Source: Pseudomonadota bacterium (GTDB taxonomy: Bacteria > Pseudomonadota > Alphaproteobacteria > Rhodospirillales > Casp-alpha2). Taken from it: DNA of 7,027 bases. Below, one piece after another: positions 1 to 6,802 of the stretch. Positions within the stretch are counted from its first letter, which is position 1. Every line of letters starts with the position of its first letter. The notes below the pieces were generated by a model. It was not told where the DNA came from, did no database searches, and saw nothing but the letters and a program-made list of their open reading frames with translations. Made by a program: the position numbers and the translations under genes. Where the stretch lies: the NCBI GenBank assembly GCA_027620395.1, contig JAQBZY010000068.1, positions 1-7,027 on the forward strand, read 5' to 3'.

Positions 1-2715
1 GACGACATCGAGGCCGAAATGCTGGATCATCTTGCGAAGTTCGCGCACGCCGGTTTCCGTGGCCGCGATCTGCGCCGTCAGATCGGCCATGTTCTGCATT
101 GGGTTGCGGCACGGATACTTGCCGGAGCGAAGCAGGTCCATGGTTTCCTGTTCGCGGAGCCGGCCGGCCTCGACCAGGAGGAAATTGTCGATCAGCACGC
201 CTTCCTCGTGGATGGTCTTGCTGTCGGGCGGTGCCGAGCCCGGCGTGCGGCCGCCGATATCGGCGTGATGGCCGCGCGAGCCGACATAGAATAGTATCTC
301 TCGGCCGGCCTCGTCGAAGACCGGCGTGATCACCGTGACGTCCGGCAAGTGCGTGCCGCCGTTGTAGGGCGCGTTCAGCGCGTAGACATTGCCGGGCTTC
401 ATCTTGCCGGCGTTTTCCCGGATCACGGTCTTGATGCTCTCGCCCATGGAGCCTAAGTGCACCGGCATGTGCGGCGCGTTGGCGACCAGATTGCCGACGG
501 TGTCGAAGATTGCACAGGAGAAGTCGAGGCGCTCCTTGATGTTCACGGAATAGGCGGTATTGGCCAGCGTCGCGCCCATCTGTTCGGCGATCGACATGAA
601 CAGATTGTTGAAGATCTCGAGCATCACCGGATCGGCCACGGTGCCGACGGCGTTGACCTTGGGGCGCGGCTTGATGCGCCTTAGGATCAAGTGGCCGCGC
701 GAATTCATTTCGGCCCGCCAGCCCGGTTCGACCACGGTGGTCGCGGTCGCCTCGGCAATGATCGCCGGACCGTCGACGGTATCGCCGGGGAGGAATGCTT
801 CCCGGGCATAGACAGGGGTTTCGTGCTGGGAGGCGCCGGTATGCATGGCGACGACGGCGCGGGGCCGCATGGCGGCGGCACCGGAAATGGACTCAAGCTC
901 GGGGTCGATGACGCTTTCCGTAACGCCGATGGCCTCGACGGCCAAGGCTTCGACAACCAGCTTCCGGCCCTCTGGCACGAAGCCGAAGCGTTGCCGGTGC
1001 AAGCTCTCGAACTCGGATTGCATGACGGCGGCGGCGGCGACGGTGACAGGAATGGCGCTGTCGGTGCCATCGTAGCGGAGATGCGCCTTCCTGACCGTCT
1101 CGATCATCGCCGCCTCGACACCCTGGCCGGCGACCTCAGCCACGGCATCGGCCGACATCTCATCGAGAACCGGCGTCAGGCCGGTTATTTGAGTATCGCC
1201 GAGATCGGCGCTCACCGAGCGTTCACGGAGTGCCCGGACATCCGCCAACCCCATCCCATAGGCCGACAGCACGCCGGCAAAGGGGTGGATAAACACCGTC
1301 TTCATGCCGAGCGAGTCTGCGACCAGACAGGCGTGCTGGCCGCCGGCGCCGCCGAAGCAGTTGAGTACGTACTCGGTGACGTCGTAGCCGCGTTGAACCG
1401 ATATTTGTTTGATCGCATTGGCCATGTTTTCGACCGCGATCTTGAGAAACCCTTCGGCGACATCCTCCGGTGAGCGTTCGGCCTCGCCGGTGGCCTTGGC
1501 GATTTCCTTGGCCAGGGACAGGAATTTTTCGCGGACGACGGCGGCATTGAGCTTCTCGTCGCCGTTCGGCCCGAACACGCGTGGGAAGAAGTCCGGCTGA
1601 ATTTTGCCGAGCATCACGTTGCAGTCGGTGACCGCAAGCGGACCGCCGCGCCGATAGCAGGCCGGCCCTGGGTTGGCGCCGGCGCTTTCCGGCCCGACCC
1701 TGAAGCGGGCACCATCGAAAAATAGAATTGAACCACCGCCGGCGGCGACGGTGTGGATATGCATCATCGGCGCCCGCATTCGTACCCCGGCGACGACCGT
1801 TTCGAGCGTGCGCTCGAATTCGCCGTCGAAGTGCGCGACGTCGGTCGACGTGCCGCCCATGTCGAAGCCGATGACTTGGCTGAATCCACCCATCTGGGCG
1901 GTTCGGACCATGCCGACGACGCCGCCGGCCGGGCCCGACAGGATGCTGTCCTTGCCCTGAAACCTCCGGGCATCGGTCAATCCGCCGTTCGATTGCATGA
2001 ACATTAGGCGCGGTCCGTCGCCGCCGCCGCTTTCCAAATCTCGGGCGACACGGTCGACGTAGCGTCTCAGGATCGGCGACAGATAGGCGTCAACGACGGT
2101 GGTGTCGCCCCGCGACACCAGCTTGATCAACGGGCTGACCTGATGCGACGCCGAAACCTGGGTGAAGCCGATGTCCCGAGCGATCTCGCCGGCCCGGGCT
2201 TCGTGCGCCGTATGGCGGTAGCCGTGCATGAAGGCGATGGCGCAGGCGCGGATGCCGGCATCGAACGCGTGCTGCAATCCGGTCCGGAGCGCGGTCTCGT
2301 CCAAGGGCATGATCACGCTGCCATCGGCGGTGACCCGTTCCGGCGCTTCGACGACCCTCTCATAGACAAGTTCCGGGAGCTTGATGTGCATGTCGAAAAG
2401 CCGTGGCCGGTTCTGATAGCCGATCCGGAGCGCATCGCCGAAGCCCTTGGTAATGGCGAGAACGGTGCGGTCGCCCTTGCGCTCCAAAAGCGCATTGGTT
2501 GCGACCGTGGTTCCCATTTTGACGACCCGGACCGCACCCGGTGGAATTGGGTCGCCCGGATAGAGGCCCAGGAGATCGCGGATCCCTTGCAGTGCCGCGT
2601 CCTCATAGCGCTCGGGATTTTCCGACAACAGCTTATGAGTGATCAGCGCCCCATCCGGCCGCCGTGCCACCAGGTCGGTGAAGGTGCCGCCACGGTCGAT
2701 CCAAATCTGCCACAT
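1..2715 (-). CDS. Fused HyuA-HyuB hydantoinase/5-oxoprolinase (ATP-hydrolysing), C-terminus beyond window
   Basis: The frame stays open for 905 codons from ATG 2713-2715 to base 1, and I checked it for in-frame stops. It is one polypeptide with a HyuA-like half (about residues 1-685) and a HyuB-like half (from about 690). HyuA-half motifs are the N-terminal phosphate loop DRGGTFTD (7-14), [14 protein letters not shown] (68-81), [11 protein letters not shown] (about 283-293) and the glycine-rich [12 protein letters not shown] (452-463). HyuB-half motifs are VHLGSM (752-757), [12 protein letters not shown] (781-792) and [10 protein letters not shown] (about 813-822). The fusion and these motif variants match 5-oxoprolinase (5-oxoproline + ATP + 2 H2O to glutamate + ADP + Pi), usually near 1200 residues, so roughly 300 residues lie outside. 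An AGGAGA at 2724-2729, 8 bases upstream, supports the start. It follows dctM by 52 bases, so it is probably the distal operon gene. N-methylhydantoinase or another cyclic-amide hydrolase remains possible. Confidence 0.9.
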   Translation of the reverse strand, partial: MWQIWIDRGGTFTDLVARRPDGALITHKLLSENPERYEDAALQGIRDLLGLYPGDPIPPGAVRVVKMGTTVATNALLERKGDRTVLAITKGFGDALRIGYQNRPRLFDMHIKLPELVYERVVEAPERVTADGSVIMPLDETALRTGLQHAFDAGIRACAIAFMHGYRHTAHEARAGEIARDIGFTQVSASHQVSPLIKLVSRGDTTVVDAYLSPILRRYVDRVARDLESGGGDGPRLMFMQSNGGLTDARRFQGKDSILSGPAGGVVGMVRTAQMGGFSQVIGFDMGGTSTDVAHFDGEFERTLETVVAGVRMRAPMMHIHTVAAGGGSILFFDGARFRVGPESAGANPGPACYRRGGPLAVTDCNVMLGKIQPDFFPRVFGPNGDEKLNAAVVREKFLSLAKEIAKATGEAERSPEDVAEGFLKIAVENMANAIKQISVQRGYDVTEYVLNCFGGAGGQHACLVADSLGMKTVFIHPFAGVLSAYGMGLADVRALRERSVSADLGDTQITGLTPVLDEMSADAVAEVAGQGVEAAMIETVRKAHLRYDGTDSAIPVTVAAAAVMQSEFESLHRQRFGFVPEGRKLVVEALAVEAIGVTESVIDPELESISGAAAMRPRAVVAMHTGASQHETPVYAREAFLPGDTVDGPAIIAEATATTVVEPGWRAEMNSRGHLILRRIKPRPKVNAVGTVADPVMLEIFNNLFMSIAEQMGATLANTAYSVNIKERLDFSCAIFDTVGNLVANAPHMPVHLGSMGESIKTVIRENAGKMKPGNVYALNAPYNGGTHLPDVTVITPVFDEAGREILFYVGSRGHHADIGGRTPGSAPPDSKTIHEEGVLIDNFLLVEAGRLREQETMDLLRSGKYPCRNPMQNMADLTAQIAATETGVRELRKMIQHFGLDVV

Positions 2716-2767
2716 GGCAAAGTTCTCCTGTCAGGGGGGCGTCCGAGTCAACGGAACTCCCGGAACG

Positions 2768-4051
2768 TCAATAAAACTGTCGCGGCAACCAAAGTGCGAT
2801 TTGCGGAAACAGCAGTAGCAGCCCTAACATCACGAACATGGCGATGACGAAGGGGATAGTTCCTAACATAACGTCGTTCAGCCCCCCCGTTTTTCGGATG
2901 CTCTGCACCACATATAAATTGATCCCGATCGGCGGCGTGATCAGGGCGGTTTCCAAAAGCACCATCAGCAGAACGCCGAACCACACCGGGTCGAACCCCA
3001 GGCTGACCACCACTGGCACGATCAGCGGCGCGGTGGTCAGCAGCATGGAAAGCGTTTCCATGAAGCAGCCAAGCACGATGTAGAAGCAGATGATCACGAT
3101 CATCGTCTGCATCGGGCTTATGCCCAGTCCGGTGATGAAATTGGTCAGCGCCGAGGTCAGGCCGACGGCGGCGAGAATGAAGTTGAGGAAGATCGCCGCC
3201 AGAATGATCAGCATGATCATCGCCGTCGTCCGCATGGTGCCCTCGATGGCCCGCTTCAGCATCTCTATCGATAGCGTCCGGTTGTGCCAGGCCAGACCCA
3301 TCGAGGCGATGACGCCAAGCGCGGCGCCCTCGGTCGGTGTCGCGACGCCGGCATAGATCGAACCGACGACGACCAAGAATATCAACAGCGGCGGCAGCAA
3401 CCCCTTCAGCGACTTGATTTTCTTCGACCAGCTCTGCGGCACCGGATCGCCGTCCCATTCCGGGCGAAACAGGCAAAATACGGCGACCGTCAGCATGAAC
3501 AGCCCGGCCAATAAGAGCCCCGGGATGAAGCCGGCGAGATAGAGTTCCGGGACCGAGGTGTCGGTCAGTAGGCCGTAAATAATCATACTGATCGACGGCG
3601 GAATTAGAATGCCGAGTGTGCCGCCAGCGGCAATGGTGCCTAGGAAAAGGCGTTCATTGTAATTGTGCTTCTCGACTTCCGGCAGCGCCACGGTGCCGAT
3701 TGTCGCCGCCGTTGCCACGCTAGACCCCGATGTCGCCGCGAACAGTGCGCAGGCGCCGATGTTCGAATGCATCAGCCCGCCCGGCAGCCAGCCGAGCCAT
3801 TGCACCATGCCCTCGTACATTCTTTCGGTGATGCCCGATCGAAGCAGGATTTCGCCCATCAGGACGAACATCGGAATGGCCACCAAAAGGAATTCGATAC
3901 TGTTCTGCCAAAAGATGTCGCCGATGGCTAGGTGAAGGGGCATGAACGAATAAAAATTCGACATGTACATGCCAAGCAGGCCGAGCACGGCGGCGATCGG
4001 CACGCTCAGCGCGATCAGGACCAAGAGGAAAACGATGGCTTGGATGAGCAT
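2768..4051 (-). CDS. dctM: TRAP transporter large permease subunit DctM
   Basis: This 427-residue protein is the usual DctM length and is almost wholly hydrophobic, with about a dozen membrane segments. Family landmarks in order are IPMFVLMGEIL (59-69), the GACALFAATSGSSVATAATIG stretch (about 99-119), GGTLGILIPPS (143-153), a hydrophilic loop rich in Lys/Trp/Pro (197-217), TPTEGAALG (238-246) and ETALITPPIGINLY (367-380). DctM forms the ion-coupled elevator-type translocation domain in the inner membrane and works with DctQ and DctP. The ATG at 4049-4051 is chosen because GAGGA (4058-4062) lies 6 bases upstream and overlaps the TGA of dctQ, leaving only 9 bases between the genes, which suggests translational coupling. 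The oxoprolinase gene follows. The permease sequence alone does not reveal the substrate. Confidence 0.96.
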   Translation of the reverse strand: MLIQAIVFLLVLIALSVPIAAVLGLLGMYMSNFYSFMPLHLAIGDIFWQNSIEFLLVAIPMFVLMGEILLRSGITERMYEGMVQWLGWLPGGLMHSNIGACALFAATSGSSVATAATIGTVALPEVEKHNYNERLFLGTIAAGGTLGILIPPSISMIIYGLLTDTSVPELYLAGFIPGLLLAGLFMLTVAVFCLFRPEWDGDPVPQSWSKKIKSLKGLLPPLLIFLVVVGSIYAGVATPTEGAALGVIASMGLAWHNRTLSIEMLKRAIEGTMRTTAMIMLIILAAIFLNFILAAVGLTSALTNFITGLGISPMQTMIVIICFYIVLGCFMETLSMLLTTAPLIVPVVVSLGFDPVWFGVLLMVLLETALITPPIGINLYVVQSIRKTGGLNDVMLGTIPFVIAMFVMLGLLLLFPQIALWLPRQFY

Positions 4052-4060
4052 GACCGGTCC

Positions 4061-4627
4061 TCAGATTTCTTCTTCGATTTGCTCGTCGAGCGACTTGACG
4101 CCGACGATCCGGTTTACTGCGGCATAGTCCTTTTTCACGAAGGAAATAACGGCGGTGGCGATAACGGCGGCGCCGGTGACGACGCACAGCAGAAGCCCGG
4201 CGATCCATAATGTTTGCGGAATGGCCAGCGGCGTGCGCAATGGCGAAATCGACCGCGATTGATTGTGCCAGGTATCGGCGACCAGCAGCACGCCACGCCA
4301 CGTCACATAGGCGATGAAGCCAACCAGCAATACGGTTCCAACAATGTCGAGAATGGCCCGCAGCCATGGCGGAAGATACTGATAAAGCGCATCGACGCGG
4401 ATATTCGATCGGTGCAGCAATGCATAAGTCAGTGAAAATGTCGTAGCGATTCCGAAGGCGTAGCCCGACAATTCATCGGAGCCCGCCATCGAAAGATTGA
4501 ACAGTTTACGCATGATAACATCAATGGTGACGATGAATGCGGCTAGGATCAGCAGCGCGCCACCGACCCAAACTAGGCGCAGTGACAATCCGTCCAGGCC
4601 TCTGAGTGCCTTGTCGAGGAAATTCAC
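4061..4627 (-). CDS. dctQ: TRAP transporter small permease subunit DctQ (GTG start)
   Basis: The protein has 188 residues with four predicted membrane segments at about 18-36, 52-70, 92-112 and 135-163, as in DctQ. The family core DVIMRKLFNLSMAGSDELSGY (36-56), followed by a hydrophobic stretch and HRSNIRVD (72-79), is present. The C-terminus is acidic (DEQIEEEI). DctQ is the membrane partner and scaffold for DctM. The open frame extends 46 codons further upstream to an ATG at 4763-4765, but that extension has no transmembrane or family character and would overlap dctP by 74 bases. GTG at 4625-4627 has GGAG (4635-4638) 7 bases upstream, so I start there. The stop codon overlaps the dctM ribosome-binding site. 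Confidence 0.93.
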   Translation of the reverse strand: MNFLDKALRGLDGLSLRLVWVGGALLILAAFIVTIDVIMRKLFNLSMAGSDELSGYAFGIATTFSLTYALLHRSNIRVDALYQYLPPWLRAILDIVGTVLLVGFIAYVTWRGVLLVADTWHNQSRSISPLRTPLAIPQTLWIAGLLLCVVTGAAVIATAVISFVKKDYAAVNRIVGVKSLDEQIEEEI

Positions 4628-4634
4628 GGTTCCG

Positions 4635-4638
4635 CTCC
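4635..4638 (-). promoter_or_regulatory. Shine-Dalgarno GGAG deciding the dctQ GTG start
   Basis: GGAG sits 7 bases upstream of GTG 4625-4627 on the minus strand. An ATG at 4638-4640 is out of the dctQ frame and the next in-frame ATG is within dctP, so this site favours the GTG start. Confidence 0.7.
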
Positions 4639-4652
4639 ATGATAGGCGGGTG

Positions 4653-4677
4653 CCGGGGGGACAGGACGTCCCCCCGG
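4653..4677 (-). repeat. 9-bp GC-rich inverted repeat (mRNA hairpin) between dctP and dctQ
   Basis: CCGGGGGGA (4653-4661) and TCCCCCCGG (4669-4677) are perfect reverse complements around a 7-base loop. The hairpin begins 14 bases after the dctP TAA in the transcript. No U-run follows it, so it is not a textbook intrinsic terminator. Hairpins at this position after a binding-protein gene often protect the upstream mRNA or partly reduce read-through, giving more binding protein than permease. That role is inferred here. A short overlapping palindrome, GGACGTCC (4664-4671), could form an alternative fold. Confidence 0.7.
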
Positions 4678-4691
4678 GCCGGTGACAGACG

Positions 4692-5315
4692 TTACTTCGC
4701 GGCGACGGCTTTGATGCCGACGAGCTTGCCGACGGTATTGTTCCAGTCGTTGACGCACGCTTCACCGCAGCGCTTGGCCCAGCGGGCGACGATCACGTCC
4801 TGGACAACATTCTTCTGCACCTTGATGTCGGCGGCGGACGGCTTGACGAGCTTCATGTTCACCGCAGGCCCGATTGGGCATTTGCCGCCGGTCAGACAGG
4901 CGATGGCGATGTCGTCTTCCTTGGCGGTTTCCGTCCACATCTGGTCGGTGAGTTTATTGACGGCATCTTGCAGCAATTTCTGCTGCGCCGAAGTCATGCT
5001 CTTCCACTTCTTCATGTTGATGGCGCCGAACGCGAGCCCCCAGCCCACGCGCATGGTGTAGGCGTGCGTGGCGGCTTGGTACCACTTGGCGTTATAGGCT
5101 GGAAGGGTGCCGGTGATGCCGCAGTCGACGACGCCCTTCTGCAGCGCCGGCACGACCTCGGCGAAAGCGACCGTCACGCTAGTGCCGCCGACGCCCTCGA
5201 CGAAGTCGCCGAGCGACGCGGTATAGGTGCGGATCTTTTTACCCTTGAGATCGGCGATGCTCTTGATGTCGGCGTTGCACCACAGCATCTGGCTCGGGAA
5301 CGGATAGAGCTGCAT
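4692..5315 (-). CDS. dctP: TRAP substrate-binding protein DctP, C-terminal part (separated by frameshift)
   Basis: This frame carries the second part of a DctP solute-binding protein. Its first ATG (5313-5315) is internal to the domain, and in-frame codons just upstream (TYDSKL) continue the homology, so it is not a true start. It holds DLKGKKIRTY (residues 22-31 here), whose Arg lies where DctP proteins have the conserved arginine that usually pairs with a substrate carboxylate. The segment TSVTVAFAEVVPALQKGVVD (45-64) is the typical hinge and second-lobe signature. The C-terminus, KRCGEACVNDWNNTVGK, also fits the family. Four cysteines near the end (140, 146, 183, 187) form two close pairs that could be disulfides in the periplasm. 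If joined to the N-terminal part, the precursor would be about 351 residues, normal for DctP. Alone it lacks a signal peptide and could not be exported. Confidence 0.85.
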   Translation of the reverse strand: MQLYPFPSQMLWCNADIKSIADLKGKKIRTYTASLGDFVEGVGGTSVTVAFAEVVPALQKGVVDCGITGTLPAYNAKWYQAATHAYTMRVGWGLAFGAINMKKWKSMTSAQQKLLQDAVNKLTDQMWTETAKEDDIAIACLTGGKCPIGPAVNMKLVKPSAADIKVQKNVVQDVIVARWAKRCGEACVNDWNNTVGKLVGIKAVAAK

Positions 5316-5746
5316 CAGTTTCGAGTCGTAGGTTTTTCGAAGTTTTTCTGCATGATTGGCAAGTAGACTTCCATGACCTTGCGCTGGGTCTTAATGTCCT
5401 GGGTCACCGCCGACAAATCGACACCGTCGAAGACCGCGTTCTCGGCTGACACATAACCCATCACGCCATGCGCGTAGTCGAACACGCCTTGCTTCAATAG
5501 GCGCATGATCTCGAACCCCTTAAGACCTAACTCAGTCTGTGGTTTGATCTCGCCCTTGATCTTGCCGCCGGTTGCCTTGGCGACGCCGCTGCTCCAGAAC
5601 GGGCCTTCATGCTTGGTGTAATTGGTCAGGTTGCCCCAAGTGCCAACGGCCTTGATGCTGACTTCTTGTGCCGACGCCATGGGGGCGGTGGCCAGAGCGA
5701 CGATGCCGAATGCGGCGGCAACGCCGAATGCTTTGATTAGTTTCAT
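5315..5746 (-). CDS. dctP: TRAP substrate-binding protein DctP, N-terminal part (premature stop by frameshift)
   Basis: This 143-residue frame begins with a clear Sec signal peptide: a basic start MKLIK, a hydrophobic core of Ala, Phe, Val and Ile, and a likely cut after ASA (26/27). The mature part looks like lobe 1 of a DctP protein that captures solute for the DctQM permease, with strands and helices such as VSIKAVGTW and FEIMRLLKQGVFDYAHG. Homology is lost at about residue 138, after which the frame reads PTTRN and stops at TGA 5315-5317. The downstream half resumes in another frame. ATG 5744-5746 is supported by GGGAGA (5755-5760), 8 bases upstream. The gene follows the cyclase gene after 69 bases. 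In the sequence as given the product would be truncated, without the conserved Arg or lobe 2. Sequencing error or a real pseudogene are both possible. Confidence 0.85.
   Translation of the reverse strand: MKLIKAFGVAAAFGIVALATAPMASAQEVSIKAVGTWGNLTNYTKHEGPFWSSGVAKATGGKIKGEIKPQTELGLKGFEIMRLLKQGVFDYAHGVMGYVSAENAVFDGVDLSAVTQDIKTQRKVMEVYLPIMQKNFEKPTTRN
5333..5347 (-). other. Apparent -1 frameshift site in dctP at two A5 homopolymers
   Basis: In the coding sense two runs of five A lie 5 bases apart, at 5343-5347 and 5333-5337. Adding one A to either run joins the two frames into a single DctP: the junction reads NFEKTYDSK if the second run is restored, or KKLRKTYDSK if the first is. The upstream TGA (5315-5317) and the internal ATG (5313-5315) share one base. 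Loss of one base from a homopolymer is the simplest explanation. Confidence 0.8.
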
Positions 5747-5815
5747 CGTTGAAGTCTCCCTTTTGGTGTTTGGATTTATGGACTTTCTTGAGCCGTCTTA
5801 TTAGATACGACGGTT

Positions 5816-6667
5816 TTACGCGGCCGGCGCAACCGCTAGGCCGGCGTCCCAGCTCGGGATGTCGGAAACCAGCATACGTCCGGGGGCATGGGTGATGCAA
5901 AGCGGCAAGCGGGCATTGCGGACGGCGACCTGCGAGGTTACGCCGCACGCCCAGTAGACGGGGATCTCGCCGGGCTCGATCTCGGATGGATCGCCCCAGT
6001 CGGGGCGGCCGATATCAGCAATGCCGATCTGGGCGGGGTCGCCGAAATGCATTGGGCGGCCGTGCGCATGCGGGAACCGGGCCGAAATTTCCATGGCCCG
6101 GATCGCGTCTTCGCGTCTGAGCGGGCGCATCGACACCACCATCGGGCCGGCGAATTTTCCGGACGGCACGGTCTGAATGTTGGTCCGGTACATGGCGACG
6201 GTCTTATCTTCTTCGATATGACGAAGCCGGATGCCGTCGGCGATCAGGGCTTCCTCGAACGAAAACGAGCAGCCAATGACGAAGGCGACCAGATCGTCAC
6301 GCCAGATCGCCTTGATGTCGCGGCGCTGGCCGGTCAGTTCGCCATTTTCATAATGGTTGTAGAGCGGCAGATCGGTCCGGACGTCGATGTCGGCACCCAG
6401 CGTCCGCAGCATCGGTTCGCCGGTATCGGAAACGCCGACCATCGGACAGGGTTTCGGATTGCGCTGGCAATACCTAGCGAAGTCGAGGGCAAATTCAGCC
6501 GGCACGATGGCCAAATTGCCCTGCACCCGGCCAAGCCCAATTCCGGCGGTGTGGCCGGCATAACGGTTGGCGCGGATGATGCCCCGGGCATCACCGACGG
6601 AGAGGTGGCGGAGCTCCTCGAACGGAACGTCGACCGAGGTATTCGCGTTGACTGCGGAAAATTGCAT
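5816..6667 (-). CDS. DUF1445 / D-glutamate cyclase-family protein (putative hydro-lyase)
   Basis: The 283-residue protein matches the DUF1445 (D-glutamate cyclase, YcsI-like) family along its whole length. Landmarks are [13 protein letters not shown] (44-56), [13 protein letters not shown] (63-75), [20 protein letters not shown] (91-110), [20 protein letters not shown] (122-141), MYRTNI (159-164), GPMVVSMRP (174-182), [12 protein letters not shown] (200-211), [14 protein letters not shown] (233-246) and [12 protein letters not shown] (258-269). Mammalian DGLUCY, which carries this domain, cyclises D-glutamate to 5-oxo-D-proline and water; many bacterial members are only called putative hydro-lyases. 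No signal peptide is seen, so it should be cytosolic. The open frame extends 29 codons further upstream, but ATG 6665-6667 is preferred because a G-rich ribosome-binding site precedes it and the extension is Cys/Ser-rich and unlike the family. It is the first structural gene after the regulator, and its pairing with a 5-oxoprolinase supports 5-oxoproline chemistry. Substrate is inferred. Confidence 0.92.
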   Translation of the reverse strand: MQFSAVNANTSVDVPFEELRHLSVGDARGIIRANRYAGHTAGIGLGRVQGNLAIVPAEFALDFARYCQRNPKPCPMVGVSDTGEPMLRTLGADIDVRTDLPLYNHYENGELTGQRRDIKAIWRDDLVAFVIGCSFSFEEALIADGIRLRHIEEDKTVAMYRTNIQTVPSGKFAGPMVVSMRPLRREDAIRAMEISARFPHAHGRPMHFGDPAQIGIADIGRPDWGDPSEIEPGEIPVYWACGVTSQVAVRNARLPLCITHAPGRMLVSDIPSWDAGLAVAPAA

Positions 6668-6671
6668 CCGT

Positions 6672-6679
6672 CTCCCCCC
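6672..6679 (-). promoter_or_regulatory. Shine-Dalgarno GGGGGGAG setting the cyclase start
   Basis: A purine block of six G followed by AG lies 4 bases upstream of ATG 6665-6667 in the coding sense. The spacing is slightly short if GGAG pairs, and normal if the earlier GGGGG pairs. The longer alternative start at 6752-6754 has no comparable site. Confidence 0.6.
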
Positions 6680-6777
6680 GTAAATTCTTATTTTGTCCCA
6701 GCATAACGTCAAACAATGGGAACTCGAAGAGCAAAGCCGAAAACTACCCATCATGTCGAATTGTTAATTTTTACATG

Positions 6778-6802
6778 CACTGATAGGAATTTGTTATCAG
6801 TG
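6778..6802 (-). promoter_or_regulatory. Candidate LysR-type operator: CACTGATA-N9-TATCAGTG dyad
   Basis: An 8-bp perfect inverted repeat (6778-6785 and 6795-6802) contains CTGAT-N11-ATCAG, which meets the T-N11-A rule for LysR-family binding sites. It overlaps the last codons and the TGA (6797-6799) of the LysR-type gene and lies about 110 bases upstream of the cyclase ATG. A weaker dyad, CATGT-N16-ACATG (6752-6777), abuts it downstream and could be the activation half. The same 8-bp repeat could form an RNA hairpin at the end of the regulator transcript, but no U-run follows, so a terminator is less likely. Promoter elements are not clear: TTGACG (6707-6712) with AAGAAT (6684-6689) at 17-base spacing is one candidate, but it would leave a very short leader. 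Confidence 0.5.

Noticed and set aside
691..1473. 260-residue plus-strand open frame
   Set aside because: It lies in codon register opposite the oxoprolinase gene, whose protein motifs are unmistakable; the plus-strand translation is rich in Gly, Asp, His and Arg and has no recognisable domain.
2143..2847. 234-residue plus-strand open frame across the oxoprolinase start
   Set aside because: Antisense to the conserved HyuA N-terminus and crossing the intergenic gap; no family features and no good ribosome-binding site.
2748..3476. 242-residue minus-strand frame overlapping dctM
   Set aside because: Arg/His/Asp-rich out-of-frame reading of dctM, which has all the expected DctM motifs in its own frame.
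3720..4367. 215-residue minus-strand frame across dctQ and dctM
   Set aside because: Out-of-frame shadow; it crosses the junction of two well-supported genes and shows no family features.
4061..4765. Longer dctQ start at ATG 4763-4765
   Set aside because: It would add 46 Ser/Pro-rich residues overlapping dctP; the GTG at 4625-4627 with GGAG 7 bases upstream fits the family length better.
5793..5813. CCGTC/GACGG inverted repeat between the cyclase gene and dctP, considered as a terminator
   Set aside because: Only a 5-bp stem with an 11-base loop, and the T-run follows it on the plus strand, where there is no gene to terminate.
5888..6706. 272-residue plus-strand open frame
   Set aside because: Shadow of the DUF1445 gene in GC-rich sequence; composition is typical of antisense translation.
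6684..6712. TTGACG-N17-AAGAAT as the operon promoter
   Set aside because: Moderate hexamer matches only, and the predicted start of transcription would fall in or beside the ribosome-binding site; not strong enough to list as its own feature.
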